Shown: positions 31,909 through 40,497 of the stretch, piece by piece
How positions within the stretch are numbered: the first letter of the stretch is position 1
How the letters are laid out: the number at the start of each line of letters is the position of its first letter
Assembly: GCF_026410505.1 (NCBI RefSeq)
Contig: NZ_JAPMIU010000013.1
Location: forward strand, 1 to 64,000
DNA length: 64,000 bases
Direction of reading: 5' to 3'
Source: Frateuria hangzhouensis
GTDB taxonomy: Bacteria > Pseudomonadota > Gammaproteobacteria > Xanthomonadales > Rhodanobacteraceae
Position numbers and translations under genes: made by a program
The notes under the pieces: model-generated
The model's database searches: none
What the model saw: the letters and a program-made list of their open reading frames with translations, nothing else
Told to the model about the DNA's origin: nothing

Positions 31909-31950
31909 GGCGCGCGGGCGCGCGACCACCCCGGTCGCGCGCGGGCGCGC
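31909..31950. repeat. GC-rich palindrome after the DUF4139 gene
   Basis: CGCGCGACC and GGTCGCGCG arms with flanking GGCGCGCGGG/GCGGGCGCGC sequence form a strong imperfect hairpin in the 31894-31995 gap. A REP-like element or attenuating hairpin. Confidence 0.6.
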
Positions 31951-31995
31951 TCCGGCAAGGGGCTGCCACGCAACGTACGAACCGAGGGACCCGCG

Positions 31996-32757
31996 ATGCT
32001 CGACATCCTTCCGCACGACGGCGACATCGCCGAGATCCGCCTGGCCCGCCCGCCGGTCAACGCGTTGAACATGGACCTGATCGCCAGCCTGCGCGACGCG
32101 CTCGCCCAGGCTCCGCGCGATGGTGCGCGCGGCCTGGTGATCTCGGGCGCGCCGGGCCTGTTCTCCGCCGGCGTGGACGTGCCCGAGCTGCTGCAACGCG
32201 ACCGTGCCGGCGTGCGCGACTACTGGCGCGCGCTGTTCGCCCTGTGTGCGGACCTCGCGCACCTGCCGGTGCCGGCGGTGGCCGCCATCACCGGGCATGC
32301 GCCCGCGGGCGGCGCGGTGCTGTCGCTGTTCTGCGATTACCGCGTGATGGCGCAGGGGCCCTTCCGTATCGGCCTCAACGAGGTGCAGGTGGGGCTGCTG
32401 GTGCCTGACTGCATCCAGCTCGCGCTGCGTCGCGTGGTCGGCACCTACCGCGCCGAGCGCTTGCTGGTTTCCGGCGCCATGGTCGACGCCGAGCAGGCGC
32501 TGGCCTGCGGCTTCGTGGACGAACTGACCGGCGTGGAGCAAGTGGTCACCCGCGCCACCCACTGGCTCGCCGAACTGCTGGCGCTGCCGCGCCAGGCGAT
32601 GCTGGCCACCCGCGAACTGGCGCGCGCTGACCTGCGCGCGGCCTGGCACGATGTCGATGCGTTGCCGCTGGACAGTTTCGTCGATGCCTTCTTCAACGAA
32701 GAAACGCAGACGACGCTGCAGGGGCTGGTGGCACGGCTGAAGGCCAAAAGCGCCTGA
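31996..32757 (+). CDS. Enoyl-CoA hydratase/isomerase family protein
   Basis: A 253-residue crotonase-fold enzyme. The CoA-binding oxyanion loop is SAGVDVPEL and GHAPAGGAVLSLFCDYRVM. The single acidic residue in GLNEVQVGLLVPD and the lack of the first hydratase Glu fit a delta3-delta2-enoyl-CoA isomerase rather than a hydratase. Such enzymes shift double bonds of unsaturated fatty acids for beta-oxidation. It is a solo gene on the plus strand. Exact substrate is inferred. Confidence 0.82.
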   Translation: MLDILPHDGDIAEIRLARPPVNALNMDLIASLRDALAQAPRDGARGLVISGAPGLFSAGVDVPELLQRDRAGVRDYWRALFALCADLAHLPVPAVAAITGHAPAGGAVLSLFCDYRVMAQGPFRIGLNEVQVGLLVPDCIQLALRRVVGTYRAERLLVSGAMVDAEQALACGFVDELTGVEQVVTRATHWLAELLALPRQAMLATRELARADLRAAWHDVDALPLDSFVDAFFNEETQTTLQGLVARLKAKSA

Positions 32758-32778
32758 CCTGCCGCACGTCTTTACCTG

Positions 32779-32850
32779 TGTAGGAGCCCACTTGTGGGGA
32801 TGCTTTCGGCCGGCTCGAGAGAAAGAGCATCGCCCACAAGTGGGCGCTTA
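32779..32850. repeat. Intergenic palindromic repeat, family A (inverted pair)
   Basis: TGTAGGAGCCCACTTGTGGG and GCATCGCCCACAAGTGGGCG around a short loop, between the convergent crotonase and sulfurtransferase genes. Confidence 0.85.
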
Positions 32851-32900
32851 GAGCCGAGCACTACCCGGCCCCTGCGACACGGAAGATGCGACAGGCCAGC

Positions 32901-33764
32901 TCAACCGGTGGCGATCGGCCGCGACGGGTCGCTCAGCCAGCCGCTCCATGAGGGCGCGTAAAGCCGCGAGCCATGGAGTCCCGCGTATTCCATCGCCAGC
33001 AGGTTGTGGCAGGCGGTGACGCCCGAGCCGCACATGTGCACCACTTTTTCCGGCGACGTATCGCCCAGCACCGCCGAGAACTCATCGCGCAGCCGCGCCG
33101 GCGGCTTGAAGCGGCCGTCGGAGCCGAGGTTGTCGGCGTAGGGGCGATTGCGTGCGCCGGGCACGTGGCCGGCGGCGCGGTCCAGCGGCTCGCTGTCGCC
33201 GCGATAGCGCGCGGCGGCGCGGGCGTCGAGCAACATCGGCGCGGGATCGGCGTGCAGGGCGGCGTGGTCGGTGATCGCCTGGCGGGCATCGAAGCGCAGG
33301 TCGACGTCGGTCGGCGTGCGCTGCACCGTGCCGGCTTCCAACGGCAGTCCCGCCTCGCGCCATGCGGCAAGGCCGCCATCGAGTACCGCCGCCTGTTGCA
33401 CGCCGGCCAGGCGCAGCAACCACCACAGCCGCGCCGCGGCCAGCGCGCTGCTGCCAGCGTCGTAGGCCACTACCTGAAGGCCCGCACGCCAGCCCCAGCG
33501 GCCGAGCACGGCGGAAAACGCGCGCTCCAGCGGCAAGGGATGACGGCCCAGTCCCTGGTCCTGGCGGCCGAGGTCGGACAGGTCGTGTTCCAGGCTGGCG
33601 TGCACCGCGCCGGGAATGTGGCCTTCACGGTATTCGCGCCCAGCCTTGTCCGGGTCGGCGGCGCCGGCGCCGGCCGGATCGGCGCGACAATCGACGATCA
33701 GCACTTCGTCGGGCGGCAGCGCGGCCAGCGTGGCCGTATCGATCAAGGTGGTGTGCAGGCTCAT
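32901..33764 (-). CDS. sseA: Sulfurtransferase (3-mercaptopyruvate type)
   Basis: A 287-residue protein with two rhodanese domains. The C-terminal active loop is CGSGVTAC with the catalytic Cys in MCGSGVTA, the signature of mercaptopyruvate sulfurtransferases (thiosulfate-specific rhodaneses have CRKGVTA). The N-terminal domain lacks an active-site Cys, as expected. It transfers sulfur from 3-mercaptopyruvate to thiols or cyanide. Its start overlaps the Nudix gene stop by 4 bases in a three-gene minus-strand set. Confidence 0.85.
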   Translation of the reverse strand: MSLHTTLIDTATLAALPPDEVLIVDCRADPAGAGAADPDKAGREYREGHIPGAVHASLEHDLSDLGRQDQGLGRHPLPLERAFSAVLGRWGWRAGLQVVAYDAGSSALAAARLWWLLRLAGVQQAAVLDGGLAAWREAGLPLEAGTVQRTPTDVDLRFDARQAITDHAALHADPAPMLLDARAAARYRGDSEPLDRAAGHVPGARNRPYADNLGSDGRFKPPARLRDEFSAVLGDTSPEKVVHMCGSGVTACHNLLAMEYAGLHGSRLYAPSWSGWLSDPSRPIATG

Positions 33765-34384
33765 GCGCGTCCCATCCGTTCGAGCAGGTTGAGCATCATC
33801 GCGGCGGTGGCGCCCCAGATGCGGTGGCCGCCGTGGACGAATTCGACCATCGCCCGCCGGTGGCCGCGGTAATCCATCACATAGCGGCGCAGGTTGGACG
33901 GTTCAAGGAAAAACGCGAACGGAACCTCGAACACTTCCGCGACCTCGGCGGGCGTCGGGTAAAGCACCGCGTCCTCGTCGATGCGTCCGACCACCGGGGT
34001 AATGCAGTAGCCGCTGATGGTCTCGAAGCAATCCAGGAAGCCCAGCGGCTGCACCTGCGTACGCTCCAGGCCGATTTCCTCCTGGCTCTCGCGCAGGGCC
34101 GTATCGATCGCGTCGGCGTCCTGCGGATCCTTGCGTCCACCGGGAAAAGCCACCTGGCCTGCATGTGCCTGCAGGTGTGCCGTGCGCACGGTGAGCACCA
34201 ATCGCGGCTGCACGCCCTCGCGCACGCCGATCAGCACCGCCGCGGGGCGCCTGGGTGCATCGCCGAGCAGGTCGACCATGTGCGCGTGGTTCCAGCCCGG
34301 GCCGGCAGGCGGATCGGACAACGGCCGCAGCGCACGGAGCAGCGCGTCGAACACGCCGGACGATGGTTCCGCCACGCCGTCCAT
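33761..34384 (-). CDS. Nudix hydrolase, CoA pyrophosphatase type
   Basis: A 207-residue protein. The UPF0035/NudL motif is AHAGQVAFPGGRKDPQD, followed by the Nudix box ending ALRESQEEIGL; one Nudix Glu position is Asp. This class cleaves CoA to 3'-phosphoadenosine phosphate and phosphopantetheine. I start at MDGVAEPSSG (34382-34384), one base overlapping the stop of the DUF1289 gene; a longer frame upstream reads through that gene out of frame. Confidence 0.85.
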   Translation of the reverse strand: MDGVAEPSSGVFDALLRALRPLSDPPAGPGWNHAHMVDLLGDAPRRPAAVLIGVREGVQPRLVLTVRTAHLQAHAGQVAFPGGRKDPQDADAIDTALRESQEEIGLERTQVQPLGFLDCFETISGYCITPVVGRIDEDAVLYPTPAEVAEVFEVPFAFFLEPSNLRRYVMDYRGHRRAMVEFVHGGHRIWGATAAMMLNLLERMGRA

Positions 34385-34578
34385 CACGCCCTCGCGCGTG
34401 CGGGCAGGATCTCGCGCATGTAGCGCAGGCGTTCGGCATCGTCCATGCCGCGCCAGCGGGCAATCTCTTCGCCGCTGCGCAGGCAACCCTCGCACCAGCC
34501 GCGCGCATCCAGCCGGCAGATGCCGATGCATGGCGTAAGCGGCGTGGCTGCGGAGAGGGGGAGATCGGGCGGAGACAT
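34384..34578 (-). CDS. DUF1289 small Cys-rich protein
   Basis: A 64-residue protein. TPCIGICRLDARGWCEGCLRSGEEIARW matches the DUF1289 four-Cys pattern (C-x3-C...C-x2-C), probably a small zinc or iron-sulfur binding fold. Members are widespread next to Nudix and CoA-related genes. The start at 34576-34578 (MSPPDL) has GGAG-like bases (CGGAG in reverse) less than clear, so the start could be a little different. First gene of the DUF1289-Nudix-sulfurtransferase operon. Confidence 0.8.
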   Translation of the reverse strand: MSPPDLPLSAATPLTPCIGICRLDARGWCEGCLRSGEEIARWRGMDDAERLRYMREILPARARA

Positions 34579-34622
34579 CAGTGGAATGGTAGCCGATGCA
34601 GCGCCGCTCGCACCGTGTTCCC

Positions 34623-34702
34623 TGCAGGAGCCCACTTGTGGGCGATGCTCCTGGCATGGAGCAAATCAAAGCCAAGGCATCACCCACAAGTGGGCTCCTG
34701 CG
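34623..34702. repeat. Intergenic palindromic repeat, family A (inverted pair)
   Basis: GCAGGAGCCCACTTGTGGGC on the left and GCCCACTTGTGGG mirrored on the right around about 30 bases, between the FKBP and DUF1289 genes. Confidence 0.85.
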
Positions 34703-34708
34703 AAGTAC

Positions 34709-35419
34709 TCAGTCCTTGATATCGAGCAACTCGATCTCGAACACCAGCGCCTCGTTCGGCCCGATGCGCGGCAGCTGGCCGCGCTCGCCGTAGGCCAACT
34801 GCGGCGGGATCACCACCTTCCAGCGATCACCCACATGCATGCGCGGAAGCACGTCCTGCCACCCGCGGATCACCTTGTCGACCTGGAAAGTAACTGGCGA
34901 ACCATGCGCCCAGGAGCTGTCGAACTCGGTGCCGTCGATCAGCATGCCGCGGTAGTTGACGGTCACCGTGCTGGTGACCGTGGGGCTCTGCCGGCCCTCG
35001 CCCTGCTCGATCACGGCGTACTGGATGCCGGAGGGAAGCTGCACCACGTCCGCCTGCTTGCGGTTCTTCGCCATATACGCGGCGCTCTTGCGCGCATTGG
35101 CCTCGGCCAGGCGCTTGAACTCGGCCACCGCACTGCTGTGCATCTGTTGCTCCAGCCGCTCGAGCTGGGCATGCATGTCCTGCATCGAGACGGCCGGATG
35201 GCGCTTGGCGTAGGCGTCGGCCATGGCCTTCTGCACGGTGGACAGATCAACGTCCGGTTCGCCGCCGGCGAACTGGCTGCCGATCTGGTAACCGATGGCG
35301 TAGGACAATTTTTGCTTGTCCAGCTTGCCCTGGGAACCCGACGTGGCGGCGCGGTCCTGCGCATGCGCGACGCTTCCCAGCAACAGCACGCCAAGCGCCA
35401 GTCCACCCAGTCGTGTCAT
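34709..35419 (-). CDS. FKBP-type peptidyl-prolyl isomerase, Mip/FkpA-like
   Basis: A 236-residue periplasmic protein: signal peptide (ending AHAQ near residue 21), helical dimerisation region (about 30-125) and a C-terminal FKBP domain ([45 protein letters not shown]). It helps fold envelope proteins. GGAGG lies 7 bases before the ATG at 35417-35419. It is close to Mip virulence factors of Xanthomonas and Legionella in architecture. Confidence 0.9.
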   Translation of the reverse strand: MTRLGGLALGVLLLGSVAHAQDRAATSGSQGKLDKQKLSYAIGYQIGSQFAGGEPDVDLSTVQKAMADAYAKRHPAVSMQDMHAQLERLEQQMHSSAVAEFKRLAEANARKSAAYMAKNRKQADVVQLPSGIQYAVIEQGEGRQSPTVTSTVTVNYRGMLIDGTEFDSSWAHGSPVTFQVDKVIRGWQDVLPRMHVGDRWKVVIPPQLAYGERGQLPRIGPNEALVFEIELLDIKD

Positions 35420-35564
35420 GCCTTGCCTCCACCTTCGACGGAACCGACATGCTAAGCGCATCGATGGTGGCTTGCAGCGCCACGCCGGCGTTTGCTTCGA
35501 ACCCGCGCGGCGGCAAAGGTTCCCGCTGCTACCATGCGCGTTTTCCCATGCCGGAGCGCCTGCC

Positions 35565-36347
35565 ATGGCCTATCGCAACCTTGACGTAGCCAACCGCGGC
35601 GCGGTTCGCATCATCACCGTCAACCGCCCCGACAAGCTCAACGCGCTCAACCGCGACACGCTCAACGAGCTGACCATCGCCTTCACCCAGGCGGCGCAGG
35701 ACGACGCGGTGCGCGCGGTGGTGCTGGCCGGCGCGGGCGAGAAGGCCTTCGTCGCCGGCGCCGACATCGCCGAGATGAATGGCTACACGAGCGTGCAGGC
35801 GCAGTCCTTCTCGCGCACCGGCCAGCGCCTGATGAGCACCATCGAGCGGCTCGGCAAACCGGTGGTTGCACGCATCCAGGGCTTCGCGCTGGGCGGCGGC
35901 ATGGAACTGGCCATGGCCTGCCACCTGCGCGTGGCCAGCGAGAAAGCCAGGTTCGGCCAGCCGGAAATCAACCTGGGCCTGATCCCGGGCTTCGGCGGCA
36001 CCCAGCGCCTGCTGCGCCTGGCCGGCCGCGGCGCCGCGCTGGAGCTGTGCCTGACCGGCGCGCCCATCGGCGCGCAGCGGGCGTACGAACTGGGCGTCGT
36101 CAACCGCGTGGTGGCGCCCGAGACGCTGGACGAGACGGTCGACGCGCTGGCCGACCAGCTGGCCGCCGCCGCGCCGCTCGCCGCCGCGGGCATCCTTGAC
36201 GCCGTCCTGCTGGGCGGCGAGACCGCATTGGATCAAGGCCTGGAATTCGAGACGCAGGGGTTCGCGCTGGCCTTCGCCACCGAGGACATGCGTGAAGGAA
36301 CAAAGGCGTTCCTGGAGAAGCGCAAGGCCGAGTTCAAAGGGCGCTGA
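35565..36347 (+). CDS. Enoyl-CoA hydratase
   Basis: A 260-residue crotonase. Both catalytic Glu residues of true hydratases are present: one in [13 protein letters not shown] and one in [19 protein letters not shown]. The oxyanion loop is AGADIAEM. It hydrates trans-2-enoyl-CoA in fatty acid or butyrate-type oxidation. It is divergent from the FKBP gene. The ATG at 35565-35567 has CGGAG ahead. Confidence 0.92.
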   Translation: MAYRNLDVANRGAVRIITVNRPDKLNALNRDTLNELTIAFTQAAQDDAVRAVVLAGAGEKAFVAGADIAEMNGYTSVQAQSFSRTGQRLMSTIERLGKPVVARIQGFALGGGMELAMACHLRVASEKARFGQPEINLGLIPGFGGTQRLLRLAGRGAALELCLTGAPIGAQRAYELGVVNRVVAPETLDETVDALADQLAAAAPLAAAGILDAVLLGGETALDQGLEFETQGFALAFATEDMREGTKAFLEKRKAEFKGR

Positions 36348-36356
36348 GGGAAATCC

Positions 36357-36480
36357 CAGGATGGGCTTCAGCCCATCGCCTCCCGTTGGGCGCGTTAGCC
36401 AAAGGCGACCGGCTCATTCTTTTTGTAGAGCCCACTTGGGGGCGAGGCTCTTGGCCCACTCGCCCCAAGTAGGCTCCTGC
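36357..36480. repeat. Intergenic repeats: single family C copy and family A pair
   Basis: AGGATGGGCTTCAGCCCATC at 36358-36378 is a single family C palindrome. A family A pair (GTAGAGCCCACTTGGGGGCG and CGCCCCAAGTAGGCTCC) follows at 36424-36480. The remaining gap 36481-36668 shows no gene or clear signal. Confidence 0.75.
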
Positions 36481-36668
36481 TGATTCCTCACACCGTTGTC
36501 TCGCAATTCACGCCTGCGGGTTCACAGACTGAAGAAGCGCCATTTCGCACGGAATTTCCGTGCGGATGTGCAGCCGTTCTTCGGGCCTTGGCGAGCGCCG
36601 ACGACGACGCGATCCGGATGCAAGCAACTGCAGCCGGTCCCGAGCGCGGCCCATGCCTGCGTGTTCGG

Positions 36669-37484
36669 TCAGTCTGGCGCGAGGGTGAACTCGTCGGCGT
36701 CCATCCAGGCCGGGAAACGCTGCCGATGCGCCAGCAATGGCGCCGGATCCAGCCGCACGGTGGCCACCTGTTCCTGCGTGCCAAGCTCGATCAGCGCCTC
36801 GCCGACCGGATCGATCACCGCACTGTCGCCCGCGTACGGCAGATCGTTGCCGTCCACGCCCACGCGGTTGACACCGATCACGCAGGCCAGGTTTTCGATG
36901 GCCCGCGCGCGTAGCAGGGTGCGCCAGGGTTGCCGCCGCGGTGCCGGCCAGTTGGCCACGAACAGGGCCAGGTCGTAATCCATGCCGCCGGCGGCGCTCT
37001 CCAGGCGGCGATTGCGCAGCCACACCGGAAAACGCAGGTCGTAGCAGACCTGCGGCAGGATGCGCCAACCCTTCAGTTCCACTACCAGCCGCTCGCGGCC
37101 ACCGCCGTAGCGGGTATGTTCGCCGGCCATGCGGAACAGGTGGCGCTTGTCGTACTGCGCGTGGCTGCCGTCCGGACGCATCCAGAACAGACGGTTGTAG
37201 ACGGTGCCCTGCTCGGCGATCGCCAGGCTGCCGCAGATCACCGCGCCCACTTCGCCGGCCAGCGCGCGCAGCCAGGCCACGCCCTCGCCATCCATGGTGC
37301 CGGCACAGGCCCGGGTATCGTTGCTGAAGCCGGACAGGAACGTCTCCGGCAGCACGATGAGGTCGCTACCGCGCGCCTGCCGTACCAAGGCGCCGTAGTA
37401 GTCGCGGTTGGCCGGCGCGTCGTGCCAGCGTGTGGCGCCCTGCACCAGGCTGACGGTCAGCGGCTGCATGGTTACAGACGGCAT
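36669..37484 (-). CDS. Omega-amidase, nitrilase superfamily (YafV/Nit2-like)
   Basis: A 271-residue carbon-nitrogen hydrolase. The Glu-Lys-Cys triad is in LPETFLSGF, YDKRHLF and CYDLRFPVW. Nit2/YafV enzymes hydrolyse alpha-ketoglutaramate and alpha-ketosuccinamate. The start at 37482-37484 overlaps the aminotransferase stop by 13 bases and has GGAG 6 bases ahead; Met6 is an alternative. Coupling to a glutamine/methionine-type aminotransferase suggests the known transaminase-omega-amidase route, in which hydrolysis of the keto-amide pulls transamination forward, for example in methionine salvage. Confidence 0.87.
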   Translation of the reverse strand: MPSVTMQPLTVSLVQGATRWHDAPANRDYYGALVRQARGSDLIVLPETFLSGFSNDTRACAGTMDGEGVAWLRALAGEVGAVICGSLAIAEQGTVYNRLFWMRPDGSHAQYDKRHLFRMAGEHTRYGGGRERLVVELKGWRILPQVCYDLRFPVWLRNRRLESAAGGMDYDLALFVANWPAPRRQPWRTLLRARAIENLACVIGVNRVGVDGNDLPYAGDSAVIDPVGEALIELGTQEQVATVRLDPAPLLAHRQRFPAWMDADEFTLAPD

Positions 37485-38617
37485 AGGCGCTCCGCGGCGG
37501 CGGCCATGGTGGCGTCGCTCTTGGCAAAACACAGGCGCAGCAGCCGCGTACCCGGTGGCTTTTCGTAGAACGGCGTCAGCGGGATGCCGGCCACGCCGCC
37601 CTCCTCCACCAGCCAGCGCGAGAAGGCGATGTCGTCCTCGTCGCGGATGGCCGAATAGTCGACCAGCTGGAAATAGCCGCCCGGCACGTCCAGCAGCTTC
37701 AGGCGCGAGGGCGAAAGCAACGCGCGGAAGCGGTCGCGCTTGGCCTGGTAGAAGTCCGGCAGTTCCAGATAATGCGCCGGATCGTTGGCCATGATCTCGG
37801 CAAAAGCCACCTGCGCCGGGTGGAAGGTGCAGAAAGTGAGGTACTGATGCACCTTGCGGAATTCGGCCGACAGCGCGGCCGGCGCCACCGCATAACCAAC
37901 CTTCCAGCCGGTGCAGTGATAGGTCTTGCCGAAGCTGGACACCACGATGCTGCGCTCGGCCAGCTCCGGGTGCCGCAACACGCTTTCGTGCCGTGCGCCG
38001 TCGTAGACGATGTGTTCGTACACTTCATCGGAGAGCACGACGATCCCCGTATCACGGGTGATCTCGGCAAGCGTGTCCAGGTCGTCCGCGGACAACACCG
38101 CACCCGACGGGTTGTGCGGGCTGTTGACCAGGATCATGCGCGTATTGGCCGTGATCGCATCGCGCACGCGCTGCCAGTCGATCGCGAACTCCGGGACCGT
38201 CAGCGGAATATGCACCGCGCGCGCGCCCTGCAGTTCGATCGCCGGCTCATAGGAATCGTAGGCCGGATCGAACACGATCACCTCCTCGCCCGCGCGCACG
38301 ATCGCGGCGATCGCCGAGAACAGCGCCTCGGTGGCGCCGGAGGTCACCGTGATCTCGGTGGCAGGATCGACGCCGCGCCCGTACAGGCGCTGGGTCTTGA
38401 TCGCGATCTGCTCGCGCAACGACGCAATGCCGATGCCCGGCGCGTACTGGTTGCGGCCCTCGGCCATCGCGCGTGTCACCGAATCGCGCAGCGCCTGCGG
38501 CGGCTCGAAATCGGGAAAGCCCTGGCCCAGGTTCACCGCCTGGTGATCGAGCGCGAGCTGGCTCATCACGCTGAAAATGGTCGTGCCGACCTTGGGCAGC
38601 TTGGTATCGATATTCAT
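37472..38617 (-). CDS. Methionine/glutamine-type aminotransferase (YbdL-like)
   Basis: A 381-residue class I PLP aminotransferase. The PLP lysine is in SSFGKTYHCTGWKVGY; other hallmarks are VNSPHNPSGAVL and LSDEVYEHIVYDGARHES. Sequence features match E. coli YbdL (methionine aminotransferase) and kynurenine/glutamine transaminase K-like enzymes. It overlaps the downstream omega-amidase gene, which supports a role in transaminating 4-methylthio-2-oxobutyrate or similar keto acids with glutamine. Start at 38615-38617 (MNIDTKLP). Confidence 0.87.
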   Translation of the reverse strand: MNIDTKLPKVGTTIFSVMSQLALDHQAVNLGQGFPDFEPPQALRDSVTRAMAEGRNQYAPGIGIASLREQIAIKTQRLYGRGVDPATEITVTSGATEALFSAIAAIVRAGEEVIVFDPAYDSYEPAIELQGARAVHIPLTVPEFAIDWQRVRDAITANTRMILVNSPHNPSGAVLSADDLDTLAEITRDTGIVVLSDEVYEHIVYDGARHESVLRHPELAERSIVVSSFGKTYHCTGWKVGYAVAPAALSAEFRKVHQYLTFCTFHPAQVAFAEIMANDPAHYLELPDFYQAKRDRFRALLSPSRLKLLDVPGGYFQLVDYSAIRDEDDIAFSRWLVEEGGVAGIPLTPFYEKPPGTRLLRLCFAKSDATMAAAAERLCRL

Positions 38618-38660
38618 GCGCGCGGATGTATGGATGGCCAAACGGCAAGCCTAGCACGGC

Positions 38661-39638
38661 TCAGGTGGGCGGCTGGTCGAGCGGCGCCAGCGGGCGCTGG
38701 CGGCACTGCTCGTGCTTCTGCCGCGTCGCCTCGGGCAGGCGTTCGGCCAGAAAATCGACCAGCGCGCGCACGCCCGGCAGCATGCCGCGCCGGCTCGGAT
38801 AGACAAAGTGCATGGTGCCTTCGGGCGCGCTCCAGTCCGGCAGCACCACCTCCAGCTCCCCGCGCGTTACCGCCGGCGCGCAGACGAACTCGGGCAGCAA
38901 CGCCACGCCCAGCCCGCGGCGCGCCGCTTCCAGCAGCAGCGCAAACTCGCCGGTGACCAGCCTTGCGTTCATTTCCACCGACACGTGTTCGCCGTGCGCA
39001 TCGATCAGCTCCCACACTTGGGCACCCTCGTGTTCGAGCATGGTCAGGGCCGGCAACACGGACAGCCCGGCCGGCTCCGAGGGCCGGCCCAGCTGGTCGA
39101 GCAGCGCGGGGCTGGCCACCGCCAGCACGCGCGACAGGCCAAAGGTGCGCATCACCATGTTGGCGTCGCTGTCGAGCTTGCTGCGTACGCGGATGGCCAG
39201 GTCGTAGCCCTCGCCGACCACGTCGACGCGCCGGTTGCTGGAGAGCACGCGCACCTGCAGCTTGGGATACCGCGCCAGGAATTCCGGCAGCACGTGCGCC
39301 ACCACCGTCTGCGCCAGCGACACCGGGCAGCTCAGCCGCACCACGCCGCGCGGCTCGGCGCGCAACTCGTCGACCGCGTCCTGGGCTGCACGGGCTTCCT
39401 CCAGCACGGCGCGGCAATGCGCATAGAAGCGTTCGCCCACCTCGGTCACCACGAAGCGGCGGGTGGTCCGCTGCAGCAGCCGCACGCCCAGGCGCTCCTC
39501 CAGCTGGGCCACGCGCTTGCTGAGCCGCGACTTGGGGATACCCAGCGCGCGGCCGGCGGCCGAGAAGCCTTTGTACTCGACCACCATGGCGAAGAAATAC
39601 AGGTCGTTGAGGTCCTGCAGCGTGCCGTCGAGAGTCAT
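38661..39638 (-). CDS. LysR-family transcriptional regulator
   Basis: A 325-residue LTTR. The N-terminal helix-turn-helix (residues about 12-70, FSAAGRALGIPKSRLSKRVAQLEERLGVRLLQRTTRR) is followed by a periplasmic-binding-like effector domain. It is divergent from azoR across a 118-base region with a GATAAGT-N13-ACTTATC dyad, so it probably controls azoR and itself in response to a quinone, aromatic or redox signal. AAGGGAA precedes the chosen ATG at 39636-39638. Confidence 0.9.
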   Translation of the reverse strand: MTLDGTLQDLNDLYFFAMVVEYKGFSAAGRALGIPKSRLSKRVAQLEERLGVRLLQRTTRRFVVTEVGERFYAHCRAVLEEARAAQDAVDELRAEPRGVVRLSCPVSLAQTVVAHVLPEFLARYPKLQVRVLSSNRRVDVVGEGYDLAIRVRSKLDSDANMVMRTFGLSRVLAVASPALLDQLGRPSEPAGLSVLPALTMLEHEGAQVWELIDAHGEHVSVEMNARLVTGEFALLLEAARRGLGVALLPEFVCAPAVTRGELEVVLPDWSAPEGTMHFVYPSRRGMLPGVRALVDFLAERLPEATRQKHEQCRQRPLAPLDQPPT

Positions 39639-39660
39639 TACTTTGTTTCCCTTGAGAAAC

Positions 39661-39687
39661 GATAAGTTCGATATTACCCGACTTATC
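39661..39687. promoter_or_regulatory. Candidate LysR operator between the regulator and azoR
   Basis: GATAAGT (39661-39667) and ACTTATC (39681-39687) form a perfect 7-base dyad with 13 bases between. A second small dyad, GTTTC-CCTTGA-GAAAC, lies at 39645-39660 next to the regulator start. Confidence 0.6.
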
Positions 39688-39756
39688 AAGTCATTGTCGC
39701 AAATCTATCCTTTCTCCCATCGCCGGCACGCCGGCATGGGATGAGAGCCAAACGCC

Positions 39757-40341
39757 ATGAAACTGCTGCATATCGACTCGAGCGCCCTGGGCAGCCATTC
39801 GGTCTCGCGCGGGCTTACCGCGGACATCGTGGCGCAGTTCCGACGCGCCCATCCGGACGTCGCCCTGCGCTACCGCGACCTGGCCGCCCAGCCGCTGCCG
39901 CACTGGTCCCCGGTGGCCGACGCCAACGATCCGGCCAGCCTGCTGGGCAATGAGGTGATGGACGAGTTCCTCGCCGCCGATGTCATCGTGCTGGGGGCGC
40001 CGATGTACAACTTCGGCATCCCCAGCCAGCTCAAGGCATGGATCGACCGCATCGTGGTGGCCGGCAAGACCTTCCGCTACGCCGCCGAGGGCCCCGAAGG
40101 CCTGGCCGGCGCCAAGCGGGTGATCGTCGCCTCCAGCCGTGGCGGGTTCTACGGCGAGGGCACCGCCGGCGCGGCGATGGATTTCCAGGAAAATTACCTG
40201 CGCAACGTGCTCGGCTTCCTAGGCGTCACCGATGTGGAATTCGTCCGCGCCGAGGGCGTGGCGGTCAGTGCCGAGCACAAGAGCCAGGCGCTGGCGGCGG
40301 CCAAGGAAGCCATCGGGACGCTGTTGCCCAAGGCGGCATAA
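39757..40341 (+). CDS. azoR: FMN-dependent NADH-azoreductase
   Basis: A 194-residue flavodoxin-fold quinone/azo reductase. FMN-binding SSALGSHSVSR at residues 8-18 and GAPMYNFGIPSQLKAWIDR near 83-101 are diagnostic. These enzymes reduce quinones and azo compounds by two electrons with NADH, protecting from thiol and electrophile stress. It is divergently transcribed from a LysR regulator. Confidence 0.93.
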   Translation: MKLLHIDSSALGSHSVSRGLTADIVAQFRRAHPDVALRYRDLAAQPLPHWSPVADANDPASLLGNEVMDEFLAADVIVLGAPMYNFGIPSQLKAWIDRIVVAGKTFRYAAEGPEGLAGAKRVIVASSRGGFYGEGTAGAAMDFQENYLRNVLGFLGVTDVEFVRAEGVAVSAEHKSQALAAAKEAIGTLLPKAA

Positions 40342-40361
40342 GCCCCGGCGAACCACCAGCC

Positions 40362-40400
40362 GGTCGTCCTGAGCGTAGACCGCAGGCCGAAGTCGAAGGC
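40362..40400. repeat. Intergenic repeat, family D
   Basis: GTCGTCCTGAGCGTAGACCG followed by CAGGCCGAAGTCGAAGG, a copy of the repeat also seen at 47966, 48110, 50514, 50660 and 52183. Confidence 0.7.
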
Positions 40401-40497
40401 GCCCCGCCTGCGCTCTTTGGCTTCGGCGCCCGCGCTGGTGGAAAAACCGGCCCCGGCCGGACACACTGCGGCTTTCCCCGCACAGGAATCCGCGCGC

